Shown here: in pieces, positions 53,354 through 64,000 of the stretch | How the letters are laid out: each line of letters starts with the position of its first letter | Position numbering within the stretch: position 1 is the first letter of the stretch | Assembly: GCF_004349135.1 (NCBI RefSeq) | Contig: NZ_SMFN01000004.1 | Coordinates: 124,001-188,000, forward strand | Source: Flavobacterium sandaracinum | GTDB lineage: Bacteria; Bacteroidota; Bacteroidia; Flavobacteriales; Flavobacteriaceae | Direction of reading: 5' to 3' | Length of the DNA: 64,000 bases | Translations under genes and position numbers: made by a program | Notes under the pieces: generated by a model | The model's input: the letters and a program-made list of their open reading frames with translations, nothing else | Database searches by the model: none | Told to the model about the DNA's origin: nothing

Positions 53354-53635
53354 TTAATCCACTAAAACAATCACTTTATTGTCTTTCATTTCAATTGTTC
53401 CTGAATGGATAGCAAGGGTGTAATTTTGAGCATCTAGTTTAGTAAATTTACCGGCAACCTCTTTTGCAAAAGTAAAGTTAGAAGCTGTAATTTTCACTAC
53501 ACCTTTTCCTAAAATAGAAACAATTGGTGCGTGGTTATTTAAAATCTGAAAGCTTCCATCAACTCCTGGTAATGTAACCGAAGTTACGTCAGCTGAAAAT
53601 AATTTTGCTTCTGGTGACACTATTTCTAATAACAT
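53354..53635 (-). CDS. atpC: ATP synthase F1 epsilon subunit (short form)
   Basis: Epsilon subunit of F1, the rotary-stalk inhibitor. This copy has 93 residues and covers only the N-terminal beta-sandwich domain (MLLEIVSPEAKLFSADVTSVTLPG...ILGKGVVKI...YTLAIHSGTIEM). The C-terminal helical hairpin found in E. coli (about 139 residues) is absent, as in other Bacteroidota as I recall. It is downstream of atpD after a 79-nt heptad-repeat hairpin spacer. Confidence 0.95.
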   Translation of the reverse strand: MLLEIVSPEAKLFSADVTSVTLPGVDGSFQILNNHAPIVSILGKGVVKITASNFTFAKEVAGKFTKLDAQNYTLAIHSGTIEMKDNKVIVLVD

Positions 53636-53639
53636 AATT

Positions 53640-53710
53640 TTTCAGTTTAAAGCTTAAAAGTTTAAAGTTTAAGGTTACTTGAGAACCTTAAACTTTAAAC
53701 TTTAAAACTT
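53640..53710 (-). repeat. Heptad-periodic palindrome between atpD and atpC
   Basis: Perfect inverted arms of 19 nt at 53658-53676 and 53684-53702 around a 7-nt loop, extended by one more pair. The same stretch reads on the minus strand as consecutive 7-nt units (AAGTTTA-like in the first half, CTTTAAA-like in the second) from 53710 to about 53640. It is neither followed by a T tract nor at a gene end with independent promoter, so it is more likely a processing or attenuation structure than a full terminator. Confidence 0.75.
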
Positions 53711-53714
53711 GTTT

Positions 53715-55229
<1,515 letters not shown>

Positions 55230-55310
55230 TTATGTGTTTATTAAATAGCTATTTAGGTTTATGAATTAGTACCAATCGAAACGTATCGATTAAATGCCTT
55301 TTTCAGAGCG

Positions 55311-55340
55311 CAAAGATAATTTTTTAAAATAAAAAATCAA
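55311..55340 (-). promoter_or_regulatory. Promoter of atpD-atpC
   Basis: TTG (55340-55338), 19 nt, TATCTTTG (55318-55311) on the minus strand: full consensus, same -7 box as nuoA. The start near 55305 leaves a leader of about 78 nt. Confidence 0.75.
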
Positions 55341-55417
55341 CACCTTTTACGATAAAAAAAGGATATTTTTAATAGTTCCCATAGAAATGACCAAGAAACG
55401 GACAAAAGACAGCAATA

Positions 55418-55466
55418 TCCTTAAAATAAACAACCACCACGTCACAAGACGGGTGGTGGTTTATTT
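55418..55466 (-). terminator. Terminator candidate of the SGNH hydrolase gene
   Basis: Imperfect hairpin: CCACCAC/GTGGTGG core with flanking AAATAAA/TTTATTT and an inner GTC/GAC pair (55424-55466), 18 nt past the stop. The T tract on the minus strand is only four T, so termination strength is uncertain. Confidence 0.6.
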
Positions 55467-55483
55467 AAAAAAAAGAAGGGTAA

Positions 55484-56977
55484 TTATTGAATTGTCACTG
55501 GATATTGAATTCCATATAAACCTAAGTCAACCCCTTTAAGATTTGAACCGTATTTAGCATTAATTGCTTCTATGAATTTATTCGCAATCAAAGCATAACC
55601 TCTAGGACTTGGATGAACTCCATCTAGAGAGAATGTACCTCCTGTCACATAAACAGCAGTCATATGAAAATTACCAAAGCGAATTCCGCCATTGTTCAAC
55701 TGATTCAAAACCGAAGCAGCGTCAACGAAAGCCAACCCATTAGATTCTGCAGCAGCTTTAATTGTTACATTATAAGCATCTGTAGCTACTTTTATCTCCA
55801 AAACCTCCGAAGCTGTTAAAACTCTTTCGTCTTGCAAAGGATAAGTAACTCCTACTGTATTAAAAGGAGCAGGAATTCCAGCTTGTGGCGTTCCTATAAC
55901 AGTTCTAGTAGTCAGTAATATAAAATCTTTATTAGCCACATTTGCACCACCATTAGCATGACGTGCCTGCCCATATAAACTACCCATTAAGCCTGCTTGA
56001 CCAGCAGGAACTCCAGCAGCTATTAATGCACCAGTAATCTGAGCACTATAATTCACTAGGGCTTCATCTCTTATCAATAGCGGATTTGTAGCCGAAGCGG
56101 TTAATGTTTTAATTCTACTACCCGCACCCAAAGCCGTAAGGATTTGTTTTACAGGACCTAACAACTGCGTATTCAACTGTGTTGCTGTAGCTGCATCTAA
56201 CGGTACTGGATTAAAAGGAACTGTTGTAAAAAACGGAAGATTATTGATATACGGTAAGTTTGCAACTACCCCTTTTCTACCTCCAGTAGCAAGAGCAGTG
56301 GCTAGGGCGTTATAAGCCGCATTAAAGGTCCCTGCAGGAGTTATGTCATTTCCTAAAATAGGATCTTGTGACGTTGGCACTCCGCCATTAGTTGCATATC
56401 CTAAAACATCATTTCCTCCTATAAATAAGGAGAAAAAAGTTGGGTTTTGATCTGTAGCATCTTTAAGCACACTTGACATTGCCGTTTTTGCAAATCGTCC
56501 AAAATAAGGATTTGCTTGACCGTAACCTGCTACTCCTAAATGAATTGCTTTTGCACCCGGAACTCCCATGTTACTGTAATACCCAGAGATACTAGCCCCA
56601 AAAACAGTCCCTGAAACACCAGAAACATTTACAGGTCCAGCTCCATTAAAATACAAACGCGTCGGGAATTGAGGGATTTGATTCCCACCAATAGAGAAAC
56701 CTCCTCTATTGTCCTCTGCCATGAATGGGTTTGTAAAAGCGCCTCCACCAACCAGAGCAAACTGCTCAGCCATGATATTTGGGTAAGAATTTTTTTGACC
56801 CGCTTTAAAAAGTGCTCCATCACTATATCCAGCAGCAAACGAATCTCCCAGGGCAACAAATTTAGAAAAATCTGCCGTGCCTGCTGTTAACGGCTCGTCG
56901 ACAACTACTTCATCGTCGTTATTACATGCTGCGAAGGTTAGCGAAATCAACAACAGCCATTTGAAATTTTTTATCAT
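55484..56977 (-). CDS. SGNH/GDSL-family hydrolase lipoprotein
   Basis: Secreted esterase/lipase-like lipoprotein of 497 residues from ATG 56977 (MIKNFKWLLLISLTFAAC). Lipobox LTFAAC gives Cys18 as the anchor. Family blocks: block I GDSFAAGYSDG with the nucleophilic Ser, block III FIGGNDVLGYA, block V DGVHPSPRGYALIA with the Asp-His pair. An upstream in-frame ATG at 57037 would run into the TonB receptor gene and is rejected. The start lies 34 nt after the receptor stop, so the two are co-transcribed; a role in processing lipids or esters taken up by the receptor is inference. Confidence 0.9.
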   Translation of the reverse strand: MIKNFKWLLLISLTFAACNNDDEVVVDEPLTAGTADFSKFVALGDSFAAGYSDGALFKAGQKNSYPNIMAEQFALVGGGAFTNPFMAEDNRGGFSIGGNQIPQFPTRLYFNGAGPVNVSGVSGTVFGASISGYYSNMGVPGAKAIHLGVAGYGQANPYFGRFAKTAMSSVLKDATDQNPTFFSLFIGGNDVLGYATNGGVPTSQDPILGNDITPAGTFNAAYNALATALATGGRKGVVANLPYINNLPFFTTVPFNPVPLDAATATQLNTQLLGPVKQILTALGAGSRIKTLTASATNPLLIRDEALVNYSAQITGALIAAGVPAGQAGLMGSLYGQARHANGGANVANKDFILLTTRTVIGTPQAGIPAPFNTVGVTYPLQDERVLTASEVLEIKVATDAYNVTIKAAAESNGLAFVDAASVLNQLNNGGIRFGNFHMTAVYVTGGTFSLDGVHPSPRGYALIANKFIEAINAKYGSNLKGVDLGLYGIQYPVTIQ

Positions 56978-57011
56978 ACTATTTTTTTTAAAATTATTGA
57001 CGTTTTTAGTT

Positions 57012-59837
57012 TTATGGGTTGATTGTCCATGAAGCAAACCATTGTTGACCTATAGCACCCGCTCCTATTACCTGAATATAATCCTCTCCACCAATGTTAG
57101 TAGCTCCTACCTTAAGCACTGATTTTAATTTTGGAAAACCATAATTAATTTGAGCATCTAGCACTGTATTTTCAGGAACAATTCCATCAGCAAAAGAAGA
57201 CTGCCATAAATACTCTGTGTTGTATCTCGCATTTATATTGAAACCAAAGTTTTTAAATAAACTAGCATTTCCAATTGAAGCTTTTACTCTGTGCTTAGGA
57301 GTATTAAATCCAGCAATAAAACTAGGATCTTCCTCTTGGTTAAAATTAAATTCAGCATAATTATAATTCACTCCCAATTCAAAATCTTTATATACTTTCT
57401 TAGATAAACCTACACCAAAACCTAATGAAGTAATTTTTGCAGTTGTATTGGTATAAACTTGATAAACTCTTCTATCACCATTTGCTAATGCTGAAAGTGT
57501 AGCTAATGTAGCTGGATTACCAAAGTCAAATGTTGTATTAACATCCCCATAATACGGACTGATTACTCTAGACGTATTCATGAAATCATTGTAAATATTA
57601 TAATATCCATTTATATCAATTGATAAATCGTTGTTGACAACAGAACGATAACCCAATTCGATTGCCTGTACCTCTTCTGGCTTAACCAATCTAGGATTAG
57701 CTGTTTTCAACAAAGCTGCTGCTGCAGGAACATTTGTTGGATTAGCAGCAATGGCAGCACTAAATGCTTGTACCGAAGTTAAAGTATATGAATTATTGTA
57801 CGCATTTTGACCTGTTAATGTTAAAGTTGCAGGTATACCCAATGTTTGACTAGCGGCACTAACAGCCCTAACCTCTGTAAAACGACCTAAATTCTCTGGA
57901 GCAGAACCAATCAAAGCAAACGGTCCTAAGTCAAGTCCAATGTACTGATCTTGTGTTGTAGGATTTCTAAATCCTGTTTGATATGATGCTCTAAAATTAT
58001 GTCTTTTAGCTTCTCCAGCAGAATATACCAATGATACACGTGGTGAAATGTTTCCATTAAAATTTTGACTTTTATCATAACGAGCTGACCCAGTAAATTT
58101 CAAGCGGTCATCCATAAATTTTTTAGTCAATTGCCCGTAAGCACCATACTCGTTATATCGTAAAGGACCATCAAAATCAGTAAAGATTGTTCCTTGAGAA
58201 TTCATTTCATATTGTCTGAATGAACCTCCTAATTGAATCTCAGCAAATTTCACTAAATCTTTGAAATTATAGTTCACATCGGAATGATAAATTTTTGACT
58301 GGTCAATAAACTTCGCCCCTTTGGTTAGATCTGGCTCCGCAATTGCTGCTGCCAAAGCATTTTTGAACTGTATGGAACCCGGCTCAAATCTTGCACTTCC
58401 TGTTGGAGTTGGTAAAAAAGGCAACCCAGTTGGTTTAATATTGAAATCGGCATAATTTCTTGCATTCGCAGCTGATTGCTGAGCATTGGTTCCTAATACT
58501 GCTCCCGAAAGTTGATATGCAGTAGCATAGTTCGTAAACCATTCTGTATCTGATTTTGCAGCTCTATTAACATTCCAAGCAGCAAAGCGCATATCATAAG
58601 AATTTCCTGCATCCTCGTCAGTCACATACCCTCTAACAAAGAAATTTTTTCCTTTGATTTCCAATTTAGATTGCTGCATGAAGAAATCACCCAATGCATA
58701 TCTATTTGCTCCTTGGTAAATTGTACTACCTAAACCAATCTTATGTTGTAAAATAATTTCAGTCTCCCCTTCCCAAGGCTTAAAATGCAAAGAAAAATCT
58801 GCTTTTACGCTTCTTACTTTGTTGTCATTTAAATCTTGCTCACGGTATCCTGTTCTGCTTACTTGACCCACATTAGTTATAAAGGTTGTAACCTCATCCC
58901 CATACAAGTTTAATCCGTCATAATTTTGATTATTAGCATGTCCAATAGAACCGCCAGTAACACTTCTTTGATCAGCAGCAATCCATTCCGTAGCTCTCAA
59001 AAAATTAAAATTTCCTTTAGCAGCAAAATGCTTACTAAATGCTTTGGCAGCTCTTAATCCAAAATCAAAATAATCATTAGTACCCGCAGCCTGTTGCGTG
59101 GTTTGACCATATTTTACATACGTACTGATGCCTTGGTTTGTAAAAGGATTTTTACTGTTCATAAACAAAATACCATTAAAAGCATTTGCACCATAAAGTG
59201 CTGAAGATGCTCCCGGAAGTAACTCTACATTAGCAACATCAATATCTGATAGACCAATTAAATTCCCTAATACAAAGTTCAAAGCAGGTGATGAATTATC
59301 CATTCCATCAACCAATTGCATAAAACGCGTATTAGCCACTGTAGAAAATCCTCTAGTGTTAATAGACTTGAAGGAAATACTACTTGTATTAAAATGCACT
59401 TCTTTAAGATTTTCTAAACCATCATAAAATGTAGGTGCGGTAGTGTTTTTAATTTGTTGAATACCCATTCTTTCAATAGTAACAGGTGACTCAATCACTC
59501 TTTCAGGAGTTCTTGAAGCTGAAACCACAATTTCGTCTAGTTTATTCTCTTCATCTAAAAGTGTTACAGCAATTTTTTGATTACTAGAAGAAATAGCAAC
59601 TTTTTGGGATCGATATCCCACACTTGTAACCTCAATTGTAAAAGGTGGTTTTGCGATAGATTGCAATGTAAATACACCATCTAAATCGGTAATTGTACCT
59701 GAAGATTCTCCAACAATCTTAATGTTGGCTCCAGGAATAGGTTGGTTGTTACTATCTGTAACAATACCTGAAATTGAGTTTTGAGCAAAGGTTAGGCTAC
59801 AAAAAAACAATGACAAAAAAAGTAAATACACTCTCAT
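57012..59837 (-). CDS. TonB-dependent outer-membrane receptor
   Basis: Outer-membrane receptor of 941 residues. Signal peptide (1-18, ending TFAQ), a carboxypeptidase-regulatory-like domain (about 20-95, ISGIVTDSNNQPIPGANI), a plug domain (about 110-240) with EIVVSASRTPERV as a TonB-box-like region and FNGILFMNSKN, then a large 22-strand barrel ending FASWTINP. No SusD gene is adjacent, so this is a stand-alone TBDR rather than a SusCD pair. Substrate unknown; the SGNH hydrolase downstream hints at esterified or lipid substrates (inference). Confidence 0.93.
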   Translation of the reverse strand: MRVYLLFLSLFFCSLTFAQNSISGIVTDSNNQPIPGANIKIVGESSGTITDLDGVFTLQSIAKPPFTIEVTSVGYRSQKVAISSSNQKIAVTLLDEENKLDEIVVSASRTPERVIESPVTIERMGIQQIKNTTAPTFYDGLENLKEVHFNTSSISFKSINTRGFSTVANTRFMQLVDGMDNSSPALNFVLGNLIGLSDIDVANVELLPGASSALYGANAFNGILFMNSKNPFTNQGISTYVKYGQTTQQAAGTNDYFDFGLRAAKAFSKHFAAKGNFNFLRATEWIAADQRSVTGGSIGHANNQNYDGLNLYGDEVTTFITNVGQVSRTGYREQDLNDNKVRSVKADFSLHFKPWEGETEIILQHKIGLGSTIYQGANRYALGDFFMQQSKLEIKGKNFFVRGYVTDEDAGNSYDMRFAAWNVNRAAKSDTEWFTNYATAYQLSGAVLGTNAQQSAANARNYADFNIKPTGLPFLPTPTGSARFEPGSIQFKNALAAAIAEPDLTKGAKFIDQSKIYHSDVNYNFKDLVKFAEIQLGGSFRQYEMNSQGTIFTDFDGPLRYNEYGAYGQLTKKFMDDRLKFTGSARYDKSQNFNGNISPRVSLVYSAGEAKRHNFRASYQTGFRNPTTQDQYIGLDLGPFALIGSAPENLGRFTEVRAVSAASQTLGIPATLTLTGQNAYNNSYTLTSVQAFSAAIAANPTNVPAAAALLKTANPRLVKPEEVQAIELGYRSVVNNDLSIDINGYYNIYNDFMNTSRVISPYYGDVNTTFDFGNPATLATLSALANGDRRVYQVYTNTTAKITSLGFGVGLSKKVYKDFELGVNYNYAEFNFNQEEDPSFIAGFNTPKHRVKASIGNASLFKNFGFNINARYNTEYLWQSSFADGIVPENTVLDAQINYGFPKLKSVLKVGATNIGGEDYIQVIGAGAIGQQWFASWTINP

Positions 59838-60155
59838 TGGGTTATAATTTGTTGGTTTATGAAGCCAAAGTACAAATATTTTTGATATTAATAAAAAAGC
59901 ACCTTAAAAATTTCATATTTATCAGTTAATTTGCCTCATTTACACTTATTCTATATTTGAATTTAATTATTTAATGTTAAAATTTACATCGAAAAAACAG
60001 AATATCATTATGCACGCATATAAAAAATACAGATATCACAAAATTATTATTAATTTTTAGATATTTGATAAAAGTGATAAAAACCTAAAAATTTATCATT
60101 TTTTTATCGCTACTGTCACTTATCAGTGCTTTACCATGCACTGCAAAAAAAGCAT
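59838..60155. other. AT-rich gap between glmS and the TonB receptor
   Basis: No gene is seen. The region should hold the receptor promoter, but no exact TAnnTTTG box was found on the minus strand near the ATG at 59837; the nearest AAATA-rich stretch is not convincing. Confidence 0.5.
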
Positions 60156-60183
60156 AAAAAAACCCCGAAAGAATATTTCGAGG
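60156..60183 (-). terminator. Terminator of glmS
   Basis: Arms 60163-60170 and 60176-60183 pair over 8 bp (one G-U on the minus strand), 5-nt loop, followed by seven T on the minus strand; 29 nt past the glmS stop. Confidence 0.85.
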
Positions 60184-60212
60184 CTTTATTATGAAAATAG
60201 GATACTATAAAT

Positions 60213-62060
60213 TTACTCTACAGTAACTGATTTTGCTAAATTACGAGGTTGATCTACATTACATCCGCGCATAACAGCAATATGATAAGATAAAAGCTGT
60301 AAAGGTATTGTCGTAATCAATGGTGATAACGCATCTGATGTTTCTGGGATTTCAATAACGTAGTCCGCTAATTCCCGAACTTGTGTATCTCCCTTGGTTA
60401 CTACTGCTATGATTTTTCCACTTCTGGACTTAATTTCTTGTATATTACTCACAATTTTATCGTAGTGTCCCTGTTTTGGTGCAATCACAACTACTGGCAT
60501 GTGCTCATCAATTAATGCAATCGGTCCGTGTTTCATTTCTGCAGCAGGATATCCTTCAGCATGAATATAGGAGATCTCTTTTAATTTCAATGCACCTTCT
60601 AGGGCTACAGGAAAATTATATCCTCTCCCTAAATACAAACAATTGGCGGCATCTTTAAAGACAGCAGCTATTTCTTTTGCTCTGTCATTCGTCTCTAAAG
60701 CTTCTCTTACTTTTTCAGGAATAATTTCTAATTCTTGCAAATAGCTGTGAAAAACAGAATTCGACAATGTTCCTTTGGCTTTGGCCAAACGCAAAGCAAT
60801 CATAGTCAATACAGTAATTTGAGTGGTAAAAGCTTTAGTAGAAGCAACCCCAATTTCAGGTCCAGCATGCGTATAAGCACCGGCATGAGTTTCTCTCGAA
60901 ATAGAAGAACCTACTACATTACAAACTCCAAAAACAAATGCACCATTTTCTTTAGCCAGTTTTATTGCTGCCATCGTATCCGCTGTTTCTCCTGATTGAG
61001 AGATAGCAATGACGATGTCTTTACTATTTATAATTGGATTTCTGTATCTAAATTCAGAGGCATATTCTACTTCAACTGGAATTCTAGCAAACTCCTCAAA
61101 AACATACTCGGCCACTAAACCAGCATGCCAAGAAGTACCACAGGCAACAATAATAATTCTTTCTGCATTTAAGAATTTTTCTAGATTATCTTCAACTCCT
61201 GCCATTTGGATTAATCCTTCATTTGCATGAAGTCTTCCACGGTAAGTATCTTTAATAACACTAGGTTGCTCATAAATTTCTTTCAACATAAAATGATCGT
61301 ACCCTCCTTTTTCAATTTGCTCCAAATTCATTTGAAGTTCCTGAATCGTAGGATTAACTAAAGAATCATCTTTAATTTTACGTACTTTCATTTGCTTATG
61401 CAGCCTAATATTCGCCATTTCACCATCTTCTAGGTAAATAGCATTTGACGTATATTCTATGAATGGCGAGGCATCTGAAGCTATAAAAAACTCTCCTTCT
61501 CCTACACCAATTGCCAACGGACTACCTAAACGTGCCGCAACGATTTCGTTGGGATTTTTTTTATCAAAGACAGCAATCGCATAAGCTCCTACAACTTGAT
61601 TTAAAGCTACTTGAACAGCCTTACCTAATTTAAGTTTGTCTTTTTTCTGAACTTCTTCAATTAGATTTACAAGTACTTCTGTATCTGTATCGGAATGAAA
61701 AACATATCCTCTTTTTAATAATTCTGCTTTCAAAGGAGCATAGTTCTCGATAATTCCATTATGAACAATGGCCAAATCTCCTGAATTAGAAAGATGAGGA
61801 TGTGAGTTTACATCATTTGGAACACCATGAGTGGCCCAACGTGTATGCCCAATTCCAATGCTTCCATTGATTGTAATTTCTTTTGAGGCTCGTTCTTCAA
61901 GATCTGATACTTTCCCTTTGGCTTTAGAAACTTTTAAATTTTCACCATCGTACAACATCACACCCGCGCTGTCATAACCTCTATATTCCAGCCTTTTTAA
62001 TCCCTTAATTACAATAGGATAAGCTTCTCTGTATCCAATATATCCAACGATTCCACACAT
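60213..62060 (-). CDS. glmS: Glucosamine-6-phosphate synthase (isomerising)
   Basis: Makes glucosamine-6-phosphate from fructose-6-phosphate and glutamine, the first step to UDP-GlcNAc. The N-terminal glutaminase opens MCGIVGYIGYREAYPIVIKG with Cys2 as nucleophile and has GIGHTRWATHG; two SIS domains follow (about 285-440 and 455-600) with SQSGETADTM; the protein ends KSVTVE. Length 615 is normal. It follows a DUF4270 gene on the same strand with 9 nt between them. Confidence 0.98.
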   Translation of the reverse strand: MCGIVGYIGYREAYPIVIKGLKRLEYRGYDSAGVMLYDGENLKVSKAKGKVSDLEERASKEITINGSIGIGHTRWATHGVPNDVNSHPHLSNSGDLAIVHNGIIENYAPLKAELLKRGYVFHSDTDTEVLVNLIEEVQKKDKLKLGKAVQVALNQVVGAYAIAVFDKKNPNEIVAARLGSPLAIGVGEGEFFIASDASPFIEYTSNAIYLEDGEMANIRLHKQMKVRKIKDDSLVNPTIQELQMNLEQIEKGGYDHFMLKEIYEQPSVIKDTYRGRLHANEGLIQMAGVEDNLEKFLNAERIIIVACGTSWHAGLVAEYVFEEFARIPVEVEYASEFRYRNPIINSKDIVIAISQSGETADTMAAIKLAKENGAFVFGVCNVVGSSISRETHAGAYTHAGPEIGVASTKAFTTQITVLTMIALRLAKAKGTLSNSVFHSYLQELEIIPEKVREALETNDRAKEIAAVFKDAANCLYLGRGYNFPVALEGALKLKEISYIHAEGYPAAEMKHGPIALIDEHMPVVVIAPKQGHYDKIVSNIQEIKSRSGKIIAVVTKGDTQVRELADYVIEIPETSDALSPLITTIPLQLLSYHIAVMRGCNVDQPRNLAKSVTVE

Positions 62061-62069
62061 AGTCTTGGT

Positions 62070-63737
62070 TTAATTAGGTTTTGTATAATAAATTTCAAGT
62101 TTCAATCTCTTCTCCACAGGAACGGTAGATTTTCCGCTATATAAGATAGTTCCTAAAGGATTCATCACCGAAGCTTTTGGCGCCTGAGAAATAAAAGCAT
62201 TTGGATTTTTTACTTTATAAGATGCTATAATGCCAATGTCCTCCGTAACCACAAGTCCTAGTTTAACATTAGTAGAATCCTTATTATTGATAAGGTTTCG
62301 TATCTGATTTGTAATTCTAATTTTATAGGTAACTCCTCGTTTAGTCGTTGCATCCTTTTTGATCATACCGTCAAAAAAAGCTTTGGACTTCTTTGGATTA
62401 GTAGTATTTGAAGTAGGATCTAAGGAGTAATCTACTAATGGTCGGCTATTCGTAAAATCATATAGATAAATTCTTTGTGGCTCATTACTAGACGCCATCG
62501 CATCGGCATCAATATGAAAGACTAAATTTGCTTCATTTACCAATAACTTTTTACCATCGGCTGGATTTCTTAAATCATCTAATTCATCAGAAACTCCATT
62601 AGGACCAGTAAGAACTCCATTTGCATCGTAACCTTTTAAATCTTTAGGATCAAAAAGCTGCAGCACCGCTACGGAACCCTCTCCACCCCTTAGAAATAAT
62701 TTATCATCTCCGTCTGTTCTATTTCCTGTACTTGGCAAAGCAGCATAAGCAGCACCTGCAGTAGTAAAATCATTATTCAATAAACTAACCGTATTTCCTG
62801 TTAAGTTAAGTTCAATAGTCTTTTTCACTCTCGTAGTTGTTGTTACACCAGCAGTGGTAGACACTAAATCTTCATTGTACCTAATTGTAATTTTTCCTGC
62901 TCTAAAATTCAACATCGCTAGATTTCCAGCACTGCTTCCTGATTTTTCCATTTTAAAGTAAAGTCCTCTAAAATAATTTTTAAAAACATCATTTGAGGCC
63001 AATTTACCGGAATTAACCGCATCAATAATTCTGGTTTTAAAGTAGTTTCTATTTAAATTCAACTTCATACCTGGTGGAGTATAAGCTGTCGATTTGACAT
63101 TTGTAATTGAATCTGTCGTTACAACAACGTGCTCCTCAGGATTAAAGAAAAATTCCTCATTTTGAGACTTATCTGAACTGTCATTTAAAAGTGTCGCTTT
63201 TTTTAAATTGTTAAACTCAGTATTTTGATCTGTAAAATATTTTTGCTGCTGCTGAAAACCGGAATCAGGATCTGAGTCTCTCATGAAATAACCTGATTCA
63301 TAGATACTCAATTTCATTTTAGCCTTTTCCACGCCGTAAATTGAATCTAGAACATATACGCGGCTCCCATCTGCATTCACTTTAGTTTGCAATGGATCCG
63401 TATAATAAGGAATCGTTAAAACAACACTTTCAACATAAGGATTTGAACTGACAACAGTGGTCAAAACCGGAAGAGTCAACTGGGTATTAAAATTCGCAGT
63501 GGTTTCTCCAAAGTTTGAATTACTATAAATTCCCAAGGGGTTTACTTCAAGATTATTAGACTGAATTGGCCCCGTTTTTTGATTGTAACCTAAGATGCCG
63601 TACGATGCTTTATCGAGATCAAAATTGTTTCCACCGATCAAATCTCCACCAACTTCATTGTAATCTTTATCACATGAATATAAAAATACAACAGTAGCTA
63701 CTATCAGGATTTTCTTAAAAAAAGAATTATTATACAT
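62070..63737 (-). CDS. DUF4270 lipoprotein
   Basis: A 555-residue lipoprotein of family DUF4270, typical of Flavobacteriia. Signal ends LYSCDKDYNEVGGDLIG with Cys22 as likely lipid anchor. The body is beta-rich with alternating SVVLTIPYYTDP, YLYDFTNSR and VKLGLVVTEDIG stretches; no catalytic motif. It sits between glycogen synthase-like and glmS genes; the order glgA-DUF4270-glmS suggests one operon. Function not established. Confidence 0.88.
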   Translation of the reverse strand: MYNNSFFKKILIVATVVFLYSCDKDYNEVGGDLIGGNNFDLDKASYGILGYNQKTGPIQSNNLEVNPLGIYSNSNFGETTANFNTQLTLPVLTTVVSSNPYVESVVLTIPYYTDPLQTKVNADGSRVYVLDSIYGVEKAKMKLSIYESGYFMRDSDPDSGFQQQQKYFTDQNTEFNNLKKATLLNDSSDKSQNEEFFFNPEEHVVVTTDSITNVKSTAYTPPGMKLNLNRNYFKTRIIDAVNSGKLASNDVFKNYFRGLYFKMEKSGSSAGNLAMLNFRAGKITIRYNEDLVSTTAGVTTTTRVKKTIELNLTGNTVSLLNNDFTTAGAAYAALPSTGNRTDGDDKLFLRGGEGSVAVLQLFDPKDLKGYDANGVLTGPNGVSDELDDLRNPADGKKLLVNEANLVFHIDADAMASSNEPQRIYLYDFTNSRPLVDYSLDPTSNTTNPKKSKAFFDGMIKKDATTKRGVTYKIRITNQIRNLINNKDSTNVKLGLVVTEDIGIIASYKVKNPNAFISQAPKASVMNPLGTILYSGKSTVPVEKRLKLEIYYTKPN

Positions 63738-63757
63738 ATTTATTAAAAAAGTTTAAT

Positions 63758-64000
63758 TTAAAGAACCTCGTTTATGTAAAAGTTAGTATACGCTTCTGCG
63801 AATGCATCTTTCGGAGCGAAAGATAAAAAAGGTTTTCCTGAAGATTCTATAAATTTTGTTAAACTTGAAGAGAGGTTTTCTGAGGCAATAATGACTGCAT
63901 CAGAATGCTTTATGGTAGACTTTATAATGTTTTCGTAATCTGGTATTGCCAAATCTTCAATTGCATCAGCGGGAACTCCATCAAATTTTACTTTATTGAT
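63758..64000 (-). CDS. Glycogen/starch synthase-like protein (C-terminal end, partial)
   Basis: The last 80 residues of a protein that continues off the right edge. The visible tail (INKVKFDGVPADAIEDL..., TIKHSDAVIIASENLSSSLTKFI and the closing FYINEVL) resembles, from memory, the C-terminus of the short glycogen synthase homologues found next to DUF4270 and glmS in flavobacteria. No catalytic residues are in view, so the assignment rests on this resemblance and gene order. Confidence 0.6.
   Translation of the reverse strand: MNKVKFDGVPADAIEDLAIPDYENIIKSTIKHSDAVIIASENLSSSLTKFIESSGKPFLSFAPKDAFAEAYTNFYINEVL

Overview
The window comes from a low-GC member of the Bacteroidota, almost certainly Flavobacterium or a close relative. 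The evidence is Bacteroidota-type promoters (TTG, 17-23 nt, TAnnTTTG) in front of several operons, type IX secretion (T9SS) sorting domains on secreted proteins, a TonB-dependent receptor with a carboxypeptidase-like plug extension, a DUF4270 lipoprotein, a short NuoG and an ISAon1-type ISL3 insertion sequence. No rRNA, CRISPR array or prophage was seen; one tRNA (Leu, CAA) is present.

Layout. 1-6.2 kb: the complex I operon nuoA-B-C-D-E-F-G-H on the minus strand, running off the left edge in nuoH. 6.4-9.1 kb: a cold-shock protein, aspS and a small secreted MORN-like protein. 9.3-20.5 kb: a galactan/galactose locus with a sodium:solute symporter, galT, galK, a GH2 beta-galactosidase, two GH53 endo-beta-1,4-galactanase lipoproteins and galM, faced by a GntR regulator across a short region holding a direct-repeat operator candidate. 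20.6-24.7 kb: a RhuM-family gene, tRNA-Leu, prs, rplY and pth. 24.8-29.8 kb: a secreted M43 metalloprotease, ribF, a small membrane protein and bioB. 29.9-42.0 kb: three consecutive giant secreted proteins sharing one T9SS type C C-terminal module; the first carries 14 delta-60 repeats. 42.3-47.8 kb: recX and a biotin cluster, transcribed bioF, GxxExxY gene, bioD, bioA, beta-ketoacyl synthase. 48-51.8 kb: an unrecognised exported protein, an outer-membrane barrel, and a DUF2975-DUF2975-XRE trio. 51.8-53.2 kb: an ISL3-family IS with 8-bp target duplication. 53.3-55.3 kb: atpD-atpC. 55.5-59.8 kb: TonB receptor plus SGNH-hydrolase lipoprotein. 60.2-64 kb: the end of a glycogen/starch synthase-like gene, DUF4270 and glmS.

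How the genes work together. Complex I and the ATP synthase beta/epsilon subunits are core respiration. In the galactan locus GH53 enzymes would cut beta-1,4-galactan, GH2 would release galactose, the symporter would import it, and GalM-GalK-GalT would feed it into the Leloir pathway; no SusC/SusD pair is present. The bio genes cover conversion of a pimeloyl thioester to biotin, with bioB unlinked about 15 kb away.

Most interesting signals: (1) gaps inside the nuo, atp and bio operons, and the aspS upstream region, are built from degenerate repeats of period 7 nt; (2) a GxxExxY gene is bracketed by 30-nt inverted repeats made of three 9-mers and sits between bioF and bioD; (3) a structured intergenic repeat of roughly 85-105 nt occurs twice, with its central hairpin kept paired although its sequence differs, and one copy is split by the IS; (4) a FabF-like synthase with a complete catalytic triad closes the biotin cluster.
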